DNA of 64,000 bases from Gigantopelta aegis (taxonomy: Eukaryota > Mollusca > Gastropoda > Neomphalida > Peltospiridae), in the NCBI RefSeq assembly GCF_016097555.1, contig NC_054706.1, positions 54,334,009 to 54,398,008 on the forward strand, read 5' to 3'. Below the pieces are notes generated by a model that saw only the letters and a list, made by a program, of their open reading frames with translations, was not told the origin of the DNA and ran no database searches. The stretch's first letter is position 1; every line of letters begins with the position of its first letter. The position numbers were made by a program, and so were the translations under genes. Of this stretch, positions 1-10,830 are shown piece by piece.

Positions 1-148
1 CATGTTTTGGAACACATTTTGACCCCAGTGTAACATATCTGCAAAACTCTGCTCTGTTAATGATGACAAAATTTTACAATTTTAGTTTGTTTTATATAAT
101 AAATACTTAGTGCTATCTTCAATAGTGTCTCTGTTATGGACATGGAAA

Positions 149-476
149 TAAGGAAATGTTTTATTTAACGACACACTCAACACATTTTATTTACGGTTAT
201 ATGGCGTCAAACATATGGTTACGGACCACATAGATATTGAGAGAAAAAACCCGATGTTGCCACTTCATGGGCTACTCTTTTCAATTAGCAGCAAGGGATC
301 TTTTATATGCACCATCCCATAGACAGGATAGCACATACCACGGCCTTTGATGTGCCAGTCGTGGTGCACTGGATGGAGCGAGAAATAGTCCAATGGGCCC
401 ACTGATGGGGATCGATCCCAAACCGACCGTGCATCGAGCGAGCAGGTTACCACTGGGCTACATCCCACCCCCATTC
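149..476 (-). repeat. Full-length tRNA-derived SINE, head 1 / tail B
   Basis: Read on the minus strand, the element starts with a tRNA-like head holding an A-box-like TAGCCCAGTGGT and a B-box-like GGGATCGATCCC. A conserved body follows (CCTGTCTATGGGATGG, ATAAAAGATCCCTTGCTGC), and it ends in a tail of the type TAACCGTAAATAAAATGTG. The 13-bp target duplication ATGGACATGGAAA flanks it at 136-148 and 477-489, so both ends are intact. Such SINEs are moved by LINE machinery and carry an internal RNA polymerase III promoter. The right end was later caught in the 414-bp tandem duplication. Confidence 0.85.
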
Positions 477-1610
477 ATGGACATGGAAAAACTGTTATGG
501 ACGTGGCATCATGTAAACTGTACAACAGGATCTCTGTCTTCATTTGTTTTAAAAAAATTATTTATACATAATTGACTAAAGGTATTTTTTAATTCTTACT
601 TCTTTTTAAAATATTTTGTCCAAAATTATAAAAAATAAAAACATACCGACCTTATGGTTTGAATTATGTTGTCAGAGCGGCACTGCAATTATTGCCTTAG
701 AGATTGCATGGGATCAAGAGGGCATCCTGGCAGTTTTAAGAACACACAGGGCTAGCCAAATTATCAATTACTGGTAAACTTAAAAAAATTAAACAAATAC
801 AGCCAATTTCCAATGAAATATCAATTATTACATGTAATTGATTTGCTGCGAGCGAGCAGGTTACCACTGGGCTACATCCCACCCCCATTCATGGACATGG
901 AAAAACTGTTATGGACGTGGCATCATGTAAACTGTACAACAGGATCTCTGTCTTCATTTGTTTTAAAAAAATTATTTATACATAATTGACTAAAGGTATT
1001 TTTTAATTCTTAATTCTTTTTAAAATATTTTGTCCAAAATTATAAAAAATAAAAACATACAGACCTTATGGTTTGAATTATGTTGTCAGAGCGGCACTGC
1101 AATTATTGCCTTAGAGATTGCATGGGATCAAGAGGGCATCCTGGCAGTTTTAAGAACACACAGGGCTAGCCAAATTATCAATTACTGGTAAACTTAAAAA
1201 AATTAAACAAATACAGCCAATTTCCAATGAAATATCAATTATTACATGTAATTGTTTCAGCGAGCGAAGGTTATAAAATTTGCATGGAAAAACTGTTTGG
1301 ACGTGGCATCATGTGAAATCTCGTCTTCATTTGTTTTAAAAAAAATTTATACATTTGGCGAGTGTAGAGCTAGCTTTTTAAAATATTTTGTCCAAAATTA
1401 TAATAAAAACCTGCAGACCTTATGGTTTGAATTATGTTGTCAGAGCGGCACTGCAATTATTGCCTTAGAGATTGCATGGGATCAAGAGGGCATCCTGGCA
1501 GTTTTAAGAACACACAGGGCTAGCCAAATTATCAATTACTGGTAAACTTAAAAAAATTCAATACAGCCAATTTCCAATGAAATATCAATTATTACATGAT
1601 TGTTTCAGCT
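435..1610. repeat. Three-copy tandem duplication, ~414-bp unit
   Basis: Units start at 435, 849 and 1261, each beginning with CGAGCGAGCAGG or a variant, so the spacing is 414 and 412 bp. Units 1 and 2 are nearly identical; unit 3 is shorter and more diverged in its first 150 bp. The unit contains the SINE head, the SINE target-duplication sequence and a stretch starting GGGCTAGCCAAATTATCAAT. Because the unit includes the SINE end, the duplication happened after the SINE inserted. A 97-codon open frame in unit 3 looks like chance. Confidence 0.9.
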
Positions 1611-1686
1611 GAAAATATAAAATTTGCCAATTGTTTTTGAAATTCGCAACTGACGAATTTGGCGAGTGCCAGAGCTAGCTCTGCAT
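1596..1686 (-). repeat. End fragment of the GGGCTAGCTCTGG MITE family
   Basis: The stretch ending GGCGAGTGCCAGAGCTAGCTC matches, on the other strand, the ends of the MITEs at 38993-39197 and 39480-39667. Only one end is visible here; the other is lost in the tandem array to the left. Confidence 0.55.
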
Positions 1687-1689
1687 CAT

Positions 1690-2210
1690 CTAATTCAATC
1701 CCTGCGACCTGTAAACAGCTAATTCAATCCCTGCGACCTGTAAACAGCTAATTCAATCCCCGCGACCTGTAAACAGCTAATTCAATCCCCGCGACCTGTA
1801 AACAGCTAATTCAATCCCCGCGACCTGTAAACAGCTAATTCAATCCCCGCGACCTGTAAACAGCTAATTCAATCCCCGCGACCTGTAAACAGCTAATTCA
1901 ATCCCCGCGACCTGTAAACAGCTAATTCAATCCCCGCGACCTGTAAACAGCTAATTCAATCCCCGCGACCTGTAAACAGCTAATTCAATCCCCGCGACCT
2001 GTAAACAGCTAATTCAATCCCGCGACCTGTAAACAGCTAATTCAATCCCCGCGACCTGTAAACAGCTAATTCAATCCCCGCGACCTGTAAACAGCTAATT
2101 CAATCCCCGCGACCTGTAAACAGCTAATTCAATCCCCGCGACCTGTAAACAGCTAATTCAATCCCTGCGACCTGTAAAAAGCTAATTCAATCCCTGCGAC
2201 CTGTAAACAG
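1690..2210. repeat. Minisatellite, 18 copies of a 29-bp unit
   Basis: The unit starts CTAATTCAATCCCCGCGACC and ends TGTAAACAG, repeated head to tail without spacers. Copies 1, 2, 17 and 18 carry CCCTGCG, while the fourteen inner copies carry CCCCGCG, except that copy 12 has lost one C and is 28 bp. Total length is 521 bp, exactly 18 x 29 minus 1. The inner copies are otherwise practically identical, which indicates recent homogenisation. Confidence 0.97.
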
Positions 2211-2640
2211 CGTTGTCTACTCATTACAGAATTTTGATATGGGTCAAGATTAGTAGACCAGTTTTTACTTTAAACAATGTGGCAGAGAATTTTAATAATA
2301 TAGCTAATTTTTAATTTGAATGACATCTGTATTCCAATGACATCACTTTGCATCTCCTTACAATAACAATAAACTGAGTACGTGATATTTCCATTTTAAG
2401 AATGCTGGAAAAATTCCAATGCAAAATTGCTATTGAAGTTTTTTTTGTTTGAACATTACTAAAGCATGTGAATGTGTTTGAAGAAAATCTATTAATAAAA
2501 AAAATGCACTATTTATGAAATATGGATTCCAAGTGAAATTACAATAGGATATATTATATTTATTGTATAAGAAGCCAAAACAAAGTTGCGAAAAGTGACT
2601 GTCGTCGACTTTAGGGGATGCAGATGACTAGTCCTCCAAT
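2211..2640. other. AT-rich stretch without recognisable feature
   Basis: No reading frame, RNA gene or repeat structure stands out here, apart from short A and T runs. Confidence 0.5.
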
Positions 2641-2649
2641 GATTAAATA

Positions 2650-4130
2650 GTTTAAAAAGAACTCGAGACAATTCGTCCACAACCAAAAATTGTTCTTGGA
2701 CAATTCGTCCACTACAATTTTTTTTGTTTTATTAGTTATTTACCATATATTTCATCCACGGACTAAATAAATGTAAAGACACTTTTTATTTTAGTGGAAT
2801 ATCGACACAGAGCATTGTCAGAGAAGTGCAGATTGTAACCTAACCTAGCTTTGCCATGTCTATATCTCTGACATTGCCAGTGGCTTTGCCCGCGACATAA
2901 GGGGGTTACCAAGTATGATGTGGACAATTTGACAGACATAGTCTAGTACAGTTATAATATTGTAATCATAATAGGGAATGGGACAATTAAAGTAAATTTA
3001 TGATTACTGTATTTACAAATTTATTATGACGCTATTTTTGAACGAGCTGTCAAAATTAATAATAATAATAATAATATATAGTTTGTGGAGAGTATAGCTA
3101 AGAGTTGAAGAAAGGATTCATGGCTGTACAAAGACAATAACAAGTTGATAATGCCACTAAAATTTAGTTTGTTTTATATACTAGTAGTTAACCACAAAAC
3201 GAAAATAATTAACCATTTCAATGGCTAAGTAGTAACATTTTATATTTATTGGTCTAAATGTTGTAATTGACTGGACGGTTGCTAGTCACTTCATACCATT
3301 GTCATTTCGTACCATAGTCATTTCGTACCTAATTTGGTCATTTCGTTCCATTGCAAAAAGTCATTTCGTACCCAAGTCATTTCATACTTTGGTCATTTCG
3401 TACCATAACTGAAAGTCATATCGTACCATGGCATAACAATTTATAACAATCACCCCGGTAGTGTCTTTTACAAAATAACATAAAATTACAAATTTGTGAT
3501 TAATTTAAGGGATATTTTATCACTAAGAGACTAAAAATTATTGCCATTTTGTAGAAACATTAGCAATTGGCTAATTTGGCAATCAGTAGGGTAGTTAATG
3601 TTTTAATGGTTGTTATTGTTTATTCTTAAACAAATAAGATGCAAAGAAGTTTGAAAAGAAGACCTAATAAATAAATAATATTTTGTTGGTTCATTATGTT
3701 TTGTTGTTTCTGACTAATTATCTGGAGCCATTTCACACAAAATTGAAGTTGGCAGTTAGTAGTAAAATGGAAATAACAGTTGACATGTATATAAATAAAT
3801 GATTTTGATTTTGATTTGTATTATGGGTATCAATAACGATATTCTGCACAATAACATGTTCTGATTATCAAACTGTCAAAATAAAGTTTTAAAAAAAACC
3901 CACTTCTTTTATGCTGTAGTCAATTTGTTTTCTATATACTGGTATGAAATGACTGGGGTACGAAGTGATTTTTTGCAATGGTACGATATGACCAAGGTGC
4001 GAAATGACTAGGCAGCATGGTACGAAATGACTTGGGTATGAAGTGACTATGATTCGACTGGACGAATTGTACGGTGGACAAAACGTCCAGAGGATGAACC
4101 GTCTGGAAAGCGACTTTATTGTCCGAACCA
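2650..4130. repeat. Fold-back element built from short inverted motif arrays
   Basis: Two motif classes occur on the left and again inverted on the right. The outer motif ACAATTCGTCCAC occurs twice at about 2668-2715 and inverted near 4055-4090 (GGACGAATTGTACGG, GGACAAAACGTCC). The inner motif TCATTTCGTACC(A) is repeated about seven times at 3280-3430 and inverted about six times at 3940-4050 (GGTACGAAATGACT). The middle, 3440-3930, is AT-rich and non-coding. The open frames over the right arm only reflect the repeated motif. The borders are approximate because I found no clean target duplication. Confidence 0.7.
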
Positions 4131-4137
4131 AAACTAC

Positions 4138-4741
4138 AAAAAATTACTCTCCTACCTTTAACTGCCATTAGATTTCCTCCAAAGTTTGTTCAGACGCAAA
4201 TCACCAAAAAAACCCACTACAACTACACAGATTCCACACACGAGACTGCAATGATGTCGCCGATATCGTCTTTGCTGTGATTGCATAGAAAAAAATACAT
4301 GCAGTTTTCTTCCGTCTGCCATGTTACTTGTTTATGGAATACTCTTCAAGAGGGGTGAAAGCCTCGAAAGTATGTGACACAATTAATATGAAATCAATGA
4401 TCTCTAGTGGTATCATTAAAAAAACAATAATAATAATAAAAAATAATAATAAATAATAGGACGTCATCACGTTTGCTTTTATATCATAACATGTTATGAC
4501 TGTTTGATTAAGTCCTATCCTTTCACCCCTCTTGAAGACTATTCCAAAAAAAGTCAAAATGGCAGCTGGCACAATATTACATGCTTTTTGCTCTATGCGC
4601 TCTCAGCGAAGTCAATATAGGTGACATAGTTATCATCTGGTATGTGGAATCTGTGTCACTGTAATTGGTTTTTTCAAGATTTCTGTCTGGACAAACTTTG
4701 GAGGAAATCTAACGGCAATTAAAGGTAGGAGAGTAATTTTT
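4138..4741. mobile_element. Palindromic non-autonomous DNA transposon with ~56-bp inverted ends
   Basis: The left end, starting AAAAATTACTCTCCTACC and running to about 4193, is matched by the inverted right end from about 4685 to 4741 with about three mismatches. A second inverted pair lies inside: CTTCAAGAGGGGTGAAAG at 4346-4363 and CTTTCACCCCTCTTGAAG at 4520-4537. The element therefore could fold into a long hairpin. It encodes nothing. An end-like fragment (AATTACTCTCC) recurs near 31350. Confidence 0.85.
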
Positions 4742-4799
4742 CGTACTTATGAGAAATATTCAAATGACTTGACTGTTTGATACGTATCTAAAAGCTTAC

Positions 4800-5640
4800 T
4801 GCCCTGTGCAGAGCCAGCTCTGCCCAGGACGGTTCTGCCCAGGACGGTCATGTGACGTGTACGGATCATTGCAGCCAGCGCTACACGGGACGACGCTACC
4901 CAGTACGTTCATTATGTGTGCTACTGGTTGTGTTCTGTCAGTTTATATCAGTATAGACCTACAGATATATCAATATTTCCTTTACTGTTAATGTGTTTTT
5001 CACCATATCTAAGTATATAAAACAATATACATATATTTTCTTTATTATTACTGACTTCCCCCCTCATATCTCAGTACACGTGTAGACAAACAACAACTGG
5101 TAACCATTCACTGCAGCTATACTATAGACCGTCCTGTGCAGAACCGTGCTGTGTAGGAACGTCCTGTACAGAGCCGTCATCACTATATATTTTTTTAATA
5201 CTCACACACACACACACACGTTTATATATATATATATATATATACAGTATATTTTTTTTTTTTCGCGTATTAGGAACATATATTTTCTTTATATACAAAA
5301 TATATATTTATTTCCTTTACTGTTAATGTGTTTTCCACTATATCTAAGTATATAAAATAATAGACCGCCTTGTGTAGGAACGTCCTGTATAGAGCCGTCA
5401 TCACTATATACATATATTTTTGTTAATACTCACACGTTATATATATTTTATTGATTATTATCCACAATATACATATATTTTCTTTATTATTACTGACTTC
5501 ACCCCCTCATATCTCAGTACACGTGTAGAACAACGACTGGTAACCGTTCACTGCAGCGTATACAATAGACCGTCCTGTGCAGAACCGTGCTGTGTAGGAA
5601 CGTCCTGTACAGAGCCAGTACGGTTTTGGTCCCTTATGGA
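4800..5640. repeat. Diverged tandem duplication (~440 bp) with AGGACGGT/GTCCTG motifs
   Basis: A segment containing GTACACGTGTAGA, CACTGCAGC and ACCGTCCTGTGCAGAACCGT occurs at 5053-5205 and again at 5497-5625, with a shorter third copy near 5363-5440. The lead-in TTTCCTTTACTGTTAATGTG occurs at 4975 and 5310. (CA)n and (TA)n runs sit at 5203-5245. The short open frames through it follow the repeats and do not look coding. Confidence 0.75.
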
Positions 5641-5644
5641 CTGT

Positions 5645-6117
5645 TTGACACTGACAGAATAAAACACAGTTTAATTTTGTCTTTGGATGTCTCAAGACCA
5701 ATGGATGGATTAAGAAGTATATATTGTTGGTGATGGGGAACTGGCAGACGTTTTACCAGAAAAAGTTTGCAAAAGTTAATATTCGAAAATTAATCACACC
5801 GATAATACATTATCATTATGGTACAATGCAAAAATCAAGCCGACTGGCAATCTTGATCGCACTTACGTTTACTTCTAAAACGCATATATTTTAGAAAGAG
5901 TCTTCTTGTTACACTGAGAAGTCGTAAGTGTGTATGAAGTTAGTATGCACAGAATTCAACTATATAAGTAAAAATGACATATTAAAATCCACGTAAATCC
6001 TACCGATCAACGTGGCACGAATATGTGTATTTTCACTTCCTTTTGAGTTTGCGCACTTGATTTTCTTCTTTTCTTCTTTTGTATAATCCGCCTGTTGTTC
6101 TTAGCGGCATTCTAGTA
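5645..6117. other. Unique-looking sequence, no gene seen
   Basis: No convincing exon, inverted repeat or SINE could be found in this stretch. Confidence 0.45.
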
Positions 6118-6500
6118 AAGGTTTGTTTTGCTTAACAACACAACTAGAGCTCGTTGATTAATTAATCATCGGTTATTATATGTAAAAACATTTGGTAATT
6201 CCGACATATACTCTTAGAGAGAAACCACGCTACATTTTCTATTAATAGCAAGAGATTTGATTACTTGATTGCTAGTCAATTCGTACCTTGGTCATTTCGT
6301 ACCATAGTCAGTTCGTATCTGATTTGGTCGATTATTTTATATGCACCATCCCACTGACACGAGAGCACATACCACAATCTTTGATATACCAGTCATGATA
6401 CACTGGCAGGAACGACAAATAGCCCAATAGGCTCACCGGTGGGGACCGATCCTATACCGACCGCGTATCAGGCGAGCGTTTTATCACCAGGCCTTCATTC
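6118..6500 (-). repeat. SINE head 1 / tail A, split by an insertion
   Basis: The 3' half reads (minus strand) from 6258 down to 6118 and ends with the GTTGTTAAGCAAAACAAACC-type tail. The body and tRNA-like head follow at 6334-6500. SINE sequence that is continuous in other copies is separated here by about 75 bp of unrelated motif repeat. The copy is well diverged, including GACACGAGAGCAC for the usual GACAGGATAGCAC. Confidence 0.75.
6259..6333. mobile_element. Short TCATTTCGTACC-type insertion inside a SINE
   Basis: The insert contains GTCAATTCGTACC, GTCATTTCGTACC and GTCAGTTCGTATC. This is the motif array of the fold-back element at 2650-4130. Similar GATTA strings lie at both junctions and may be an altered target duplication. 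It shows the motif array can move, or be copied, as a small unit. Confidence 0.65.
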
Positions 6501-7110
6501 TAACTATACAGGCCTAGTATAATACGAGGTGGGTAATAAAAGAAAGGAAGAGGGCGTCTAGGAAGAGGCCGCGCGCGCCAGGTACTGTTGGGGGGGGGGG
6601 GTGATAAATCGGCAACTAAACTGGATGCAGCGGCTTCTTCTGCGTTGCTGCCCTCGACCCATCCCAACAAGCCTGCCAGACCCAGAACTAACAAGCTTGC
6701 CAGACCAACAACTGACAAGCCTGCCAAGTCAGCTGTTGTTCGTTCCACACGTCGTTGTGGCTGACTCAGCAGCGAGTCCAAACCTAGCAGAAAAATGTCG
6801 GCTAGACTGGTTCACGTTAAACCAAATGGCCAAAACGTTAGTTTAACGTTTGCTGGCTGAACTTGGGGCTGATCAAGCTCCTCTCCAGACAAGCCGCCGC
6901 CACCATCGCGGAAGTCGCTGCCTGAGCTGAATCGGCCCGTTGAAAGCCCGCTATGAAACGGAAGGCCGTCACTCCACCGAGTGACCAACCTGCCAGGGGA
7001 AGGCCTCCCTCTCCTCAACAGGAAACGAGCGTCGCGAACTCTTGGAATTCGGGAGTAGTGCTGACCTACCGCCACGAGGGAATCTTCCGACAGGACTGCA
7101 CGACAGAGTC
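6501..7110. other. GC-rich segment with short open frames, unassigned
   Basis: This stretch is much richer in G and C than its surroundings and holds several short overlapping open frames on both strands, some proline- and lysine-rich. None extends far, and I recognise no domain. A 12-base G run lies at 6590-6601. The string AACGTTTGCTGG near 6846 recurs near 26650, so part of it is repetitive. A decayed mobile element is the likeliest explanation; a genuine exon cannot be excluded. Confidence 0.4.
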
Positions 7111-7117
7111 AGAAGAT

Positions 7118-7400
7118 TCAACTTATTTTCGTGCTTATATCCAATTAAGGTTCAAACACGTTGTCCTGGAGACACACACCTCGGCTATCTGGGCTGTATG
7201 TCCAGGACAGTGAGTTAGTTGTTAGTGCTTAGTGAGAGTGAAGAGGGTGTAGTGGTCTTACACCTACCCACTGAGTCGTTAAAACTCGCTCTGGGTGGGA
7301 GGCGGTATCGGGCTGCAAAGCCTGTACCTACAAGCCTTATGTCCGATGGTTTAACCCACGACACCATCGAGGCCGGTCAGAAGACTCCCTTTGGGCCAGC
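7118..7400 (-). repeat. SINE of the 'chloro-end' type C (tRNA-derived)
   Basis: On the minus strand this matches the copy at 26931-27193: a tRNA-like head (GGTTAAACCATCGGACATAAG), the block CCCACCCAGAGC, GACTCAGTGGGTAGGTGTAAG, then GGACATACAGCCCAGATAGC, ending in an AATTGGATATAAGCACG-like tail. The family differs in body and tail from the commoner SINEs of this window. Confidence 0.75.
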
Positions 7401-7756
7401 CTACATCTACGTAGTTAAGCATCGGGCGAACTGGTGTGAACATCTGCCTAACTACGTCTTCTAAGAGCTCATCAAGTCGCCGTAACTACCAACTCTCCTG
7501 CCAACCCTCTTACCAACATCCTTTGCCTCCGTGAGTATGGACTTTTTGTTGGACTTAAAAACGTTTTGGCCTTCATTCAAAAACAGTCCGGCTAAATTGC
7601 TCAAATGACCTTCAAACTTTGGTTGAGCGCTCAAATGTTTTGTTTGGCCTTTAACATGTCATTCTTGACTTGGAACTAATTTTTCAAAATTCCGTCGCCC
7701 ACCCCGTCCCAAAATTGGTCACTGGCGATGTCAGAGGCTACGTTTATTTTCATACT

Positions 7757-7800
7757 TCAGGGCCGTAGTTAGGATTTTTTGTTTGGGGGGGGGGGGGGGA
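7757..7800 (+). mobile_element. Left end of a hAT-like element
   Basis: CAGGGCCGTAGTTAGGATTT followed by a 15-base G run resembles the terminal sequence of hAT-type MITEs. No matching right end was found, so only a fragment is claimed. Confidence 0.45.
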
Positions 7801-7911
7801 GAGGGGAAGGGGCAACTGAGTAGTTAATAGTCTAAAACTCCTTAAACGGTTAAGAAGATAATTTTCTTTAAGTTTCTATATTTTTTTCTGGAATTTTTTC
7901 TGCCTGGTCAA

Positions 7912-8020
7912 AGGCCGTGGTATGTGTTTTCCTGTCTGTGGAAAAGTGCTTATAAAAGATCCCTTGTTGCATTAGGAAAAGGTATAGTGGGTTTCCTCTG
8001 ATGACTGATGACTGCACATT
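7912..8020 (+). repeat. Truncated SINE body
   Basis: GGCCGTGGTATGTG, CCTGTCTGTGG and ATAAAAGATCCCTTGTTGC are the shared SINE body. Head and tail are missing. It lies back to back with the inverted copy at 8084-8335. Confidence 0.7.
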
Positions 8021-8083
8021 GAGCTATTACAACTCGTTGAGCTATTAAAACTGAATTCAACACGTTCAAGAAGGAAATGTTCG

Positions 8084-8335
8084 ACTTAACGACGCACTCA
8101 ACACATTTTATTTACGGTTATCTGGCGTCGGACCAATGGTTAAGGACCACACATATATTGAGAGGAAACCCGCTGTCGCCACTTCATGGGCTACTCTTTT
8201 TCGATTAGCAGCAAGGGATCTTTTAAATGCACCATCCCACAGACAGGATAGTACATACCACGGCCTTTGTTACACCAATTGTGGAGCACCGGCCGGAACG
8301 AGAAATAGCCCAATGGGCCCATCGATGGGAATCGA
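8084..8335 (-). repeat. SINE, tail B, head incomplete
   Basis: The minus strand shows body and tail B (GTTGAGTGCGTCGTTAAGTC at the left edge). The tRNA-like head is cut just after the GGGAATCGAC-like B box region at 8325-8335. Confidence 0.75.
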
Positions 8336-8457
8336 CAAGTTAAAGGAATGCTAAAGCAAGGCTTTTGGACTGGTGTGCATATTCAACAATACATAATGCA
8401 CATTATTGCTTAATATCAACAAGTATCATCGTATAGTTAATTATTAAAACGGTTAAA

Positions 8458-8665
8458 TGTCATGTCATGTCATAGGGTTTTACGTGCACATTCAGAACAA
8501 GCTGTTGTAGCGCACGCCTGTCGTGGGCACAAGAGCCGGCCTTGGCCGGCTCCTCCGTCCATGACAGGAAAGGTTGTGGGAGGGGAGAGGAGGGACCGCC
8601 TGCACTGGCAGGTGCAAGGGAGCACCAGCAGCCCGACCGAATCGGTAGCAGGCGGGTGGGGGTGG
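8458..8665 (-). repeat. Repeat with pentanucleotide tail (SINE-like type D)
   Basis: The sequence from TCATGTCATG through GGGTTTTACGTGCACATTC to GCACGCCTGTCGTGGGC matches, inverted, the copy at 16725-16832. That copy ends in a (TGACC)n run and has GTGCACATAAAACCC and GACAGGCATGCG. The tail lies at the left here, so the element points to the minus strand. Confidence 0.65.
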
Positions 8666-9500
8666 TGGTGGTGCTATGGAATTTTGAATGGAGCCGTTAA
8701 TGCCAAAGAGAAAGTGGTGCGCAATTTTGATTGAGGAAGTTTGGCGCAATTTTGAACGGTCAGTCGAAAGGTAAATGGCTGAGCTAGCATAGGTTTTGAT
8801 ATTAGTGAATAGAGAGTAGCTCGTTAATTATAGACCTTTATGTCGCTGGTTGTCTCCCTAGGTTGCCCATAGGGCCCTTATAAGGACCTGACCGCTTCTG
8901 GTCGTGGCATGACAACTCAGGGGAGACTCGTGCAATTGTGTATTTGGCACTGGTAGGCAAGGTAGCTGTTCCGGGTTGGTCGGCTTGATGTTTGTTGACG
9001 GGGTCCTTCGTGTCCTCCTTTTAGTGTCACCAAGTACAAGTTACACCAGCAGCAAGTATTTGGGGTTTGGGTAGGGGAGGCCGATATTCTTTTGTTCAGC
9101 TTCCCCCGGGTGCATTTGCAATTGTGTACTCGGAACCAGTATTCTTTTGTCCGGTTCCTTATTAGAGCACGTGCTGGGCCATTAAATGGGTGCGGGTGCA
9201 GTCAATGCACCCTGTGTACTGATGCGGTGAGCGTGTAGTCTGTGTGTGGTTTCTAATTTTGTGTTAAGGTTGTACTTATTGTCTTAAGTCCCTATTCTAG
9301 TGTGTTCAACGGTCATTCATGACCACCCATCCCCCTCCGTCTTTGTATAGCATTGAATACAATGGCGGAGGGGGAGTTAGACTAATCTAGCTATCTAATT
9401 TAAAGGGTGAAACCCTTATAGTGTAGGTATTGGTTTAAAAAGCCTAATGCTTGACATACTTAACTTTATTACCAATGAATAAAAATGAGCTTAATAGTAT
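8666..9500. other. GC-richer unclassified segment, possibly a repeat
   Basis: Base composition rises to about half G+C with no long open frame. CCCCCTCCGTCTTTGTAT and ATACAATGGCGGAGGGGG at 9330-9372 form an inverted pair. The compact, GC-rich and frame-free character would fit a transposon leader region, but I found no second copy in the window to prove it. Confidence 0.35.
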
Positions 9501-10080
9501 CTAGTAGCAATTGTACACATTTATTCCAAATTCCGCCCACTTCAAACTTACCCCCCCCCCCCCCCCCTCCTGTCCCGAACTCACTCACTCAGAGAAAAGA
9601 AAATTATCACTTGGGTATCGTGAGTGGTCGTTTTTGCTCGAACGTATCCTACCAATAGGCCTAATAATAATGCATTTTTTCTTTGGATTTTTTAAAAGAA
9701 AAAAATACTAGAACTCCATTTCGTTATATTGATGCAAATTGAAATATATTTAGTTTTATAGTTTATTATACTATCAAATCATTTATGTTGTTTTACAAGT
9801 CAGGTTGATGAAAGCGAAGCGCCTTATTGTAAATTAGAGCATTTGTTTACGCTGTGCATAATAGAGAAGTTGGACCTGAGCTGACGTCACTTCGCCCCAA
9901 GCTTTACCACCGGACGTCACAAAAATGAAACAAAATGGCTGCCCCCAGTTAGCAGGAATAATCACGGTTTTTTATTAATTCTAAAATTACGCGTTTTTCA
10001 TTTGTTAAAGTGTCAGTATGTGTTGGTGGTCCGGGTGTGCATCTTAACACATAAAGCTCTTGTTGGAGTTTAGTCTACCT
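9501..10080. other. No gene seen; C17 run and repeat-like block
   Basis: A run of 17 C lies at 9551-9567. The block around GACGTCACTTCGCCCC and GACGTCACAAAAATG near 9885-9930 looks like dispersed repeat sequence, but I cannot set borders. Confidence 0.35.
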
Positions 10081-10250
10081 TTAAGAAACAGGCGAGCGCT
10101 TTACCACTGAGAGCTCTACGTCTCGTCCCCCGCAAGATGTTCAGATTATCGTTCTCGCTATCAACCACAGACGTGCTGACTGCATGAGATGCAAGACACC
10201 GATTAGTTGACTGGGATCGATCCCCGTCAGTGGGTCCATTGGGCTATTTC
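10081..10250. repeat. SINE head fragments in opposite orientations
   Basis: GGCGAGCGCTTTACCACTG at 10091-10110 is the head 1 A-box region on the minus strand. GGGATCGATCCCCGTCAGTG at 10212-10231 is the head 1 B-box region on the plus strand. Both are partial, so this is a rearranged remnant and not a tRNA gene. Confidence 0.6.
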
Positions 10251-10654
10251 TCATGGGTGTACGGGCTCCAATTTTTGTAGGGGAGGGGGAGGGGGGGGGG
10301 GGACTGAATGTTGTCCGAATTAAACGAAAAAGCATTACTGCCAAACAGCAAACAAATCACTATGCGTTTTTACATGGTTTACAACTAATATATTTGGCAG
10401 AATTATGGAAATATATGGTGAAAAGGTTTCAGGCCAGCGTATTTTGCCCGAATTTGAGGATTTGCTATAGCACTGGGGGATGAGGATGGGGGGGGGGGGG
10501 GGCATGTTTACCCTGCAACTCTCTCGTACGCTTATATTCTTTCTTTGATACTCAACGTGGAGAACTGGTAATATATTATCTGGCAGACTTCCATATCGAA
10601 CCCATCGGTTCATCATTCAAGCACGCTTGTTGTGGATAACCACCTCGATTTTTG

Positions 10655-10830
10655 TATGGGGCTCTCTGTTTAGGACAGGAGTTGATGGCCAATGAGAAAG
10701 ACGTCAGTGCAGTGGACTCACACCTTCCTAATAAGCGATTACTAGTCGCTTTGGATGGAAGCTTGTGCTGGGATAAGAACCCAGTACCTTCCAGTCTTAA
10801 AGCTAGTGGCTTAACCATTACGTTACTCGT
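10655..10830 (-). repeat. SINE type C, diverged copy
   Basis: On the minus strand the head reads TAACGTAATGGTTAAGCCAC with GGTACTGGGTTCTTATCCC as B-box region. The body carries GTCCACTGCACTGACGTC and the end TCCTAAACAGAGAGCC. A further copy of the family, also on the minus strand, is at 39347-39700. Confidence 0.55.

Noticed and set aside
1690-2210. CRISPR-like array of 29-bp repeats
   Set aside because: The units abut directly with no spacers, and the DNA is animal nuclear sequence. It is a minisatellite.
6601-7213. Possible protein-coding gene in the GC-rich segment
   Set aside because: The frames are short, overlap on both strands, and lack a domain or convincing splice chain. Listed only as an unassigned segment.
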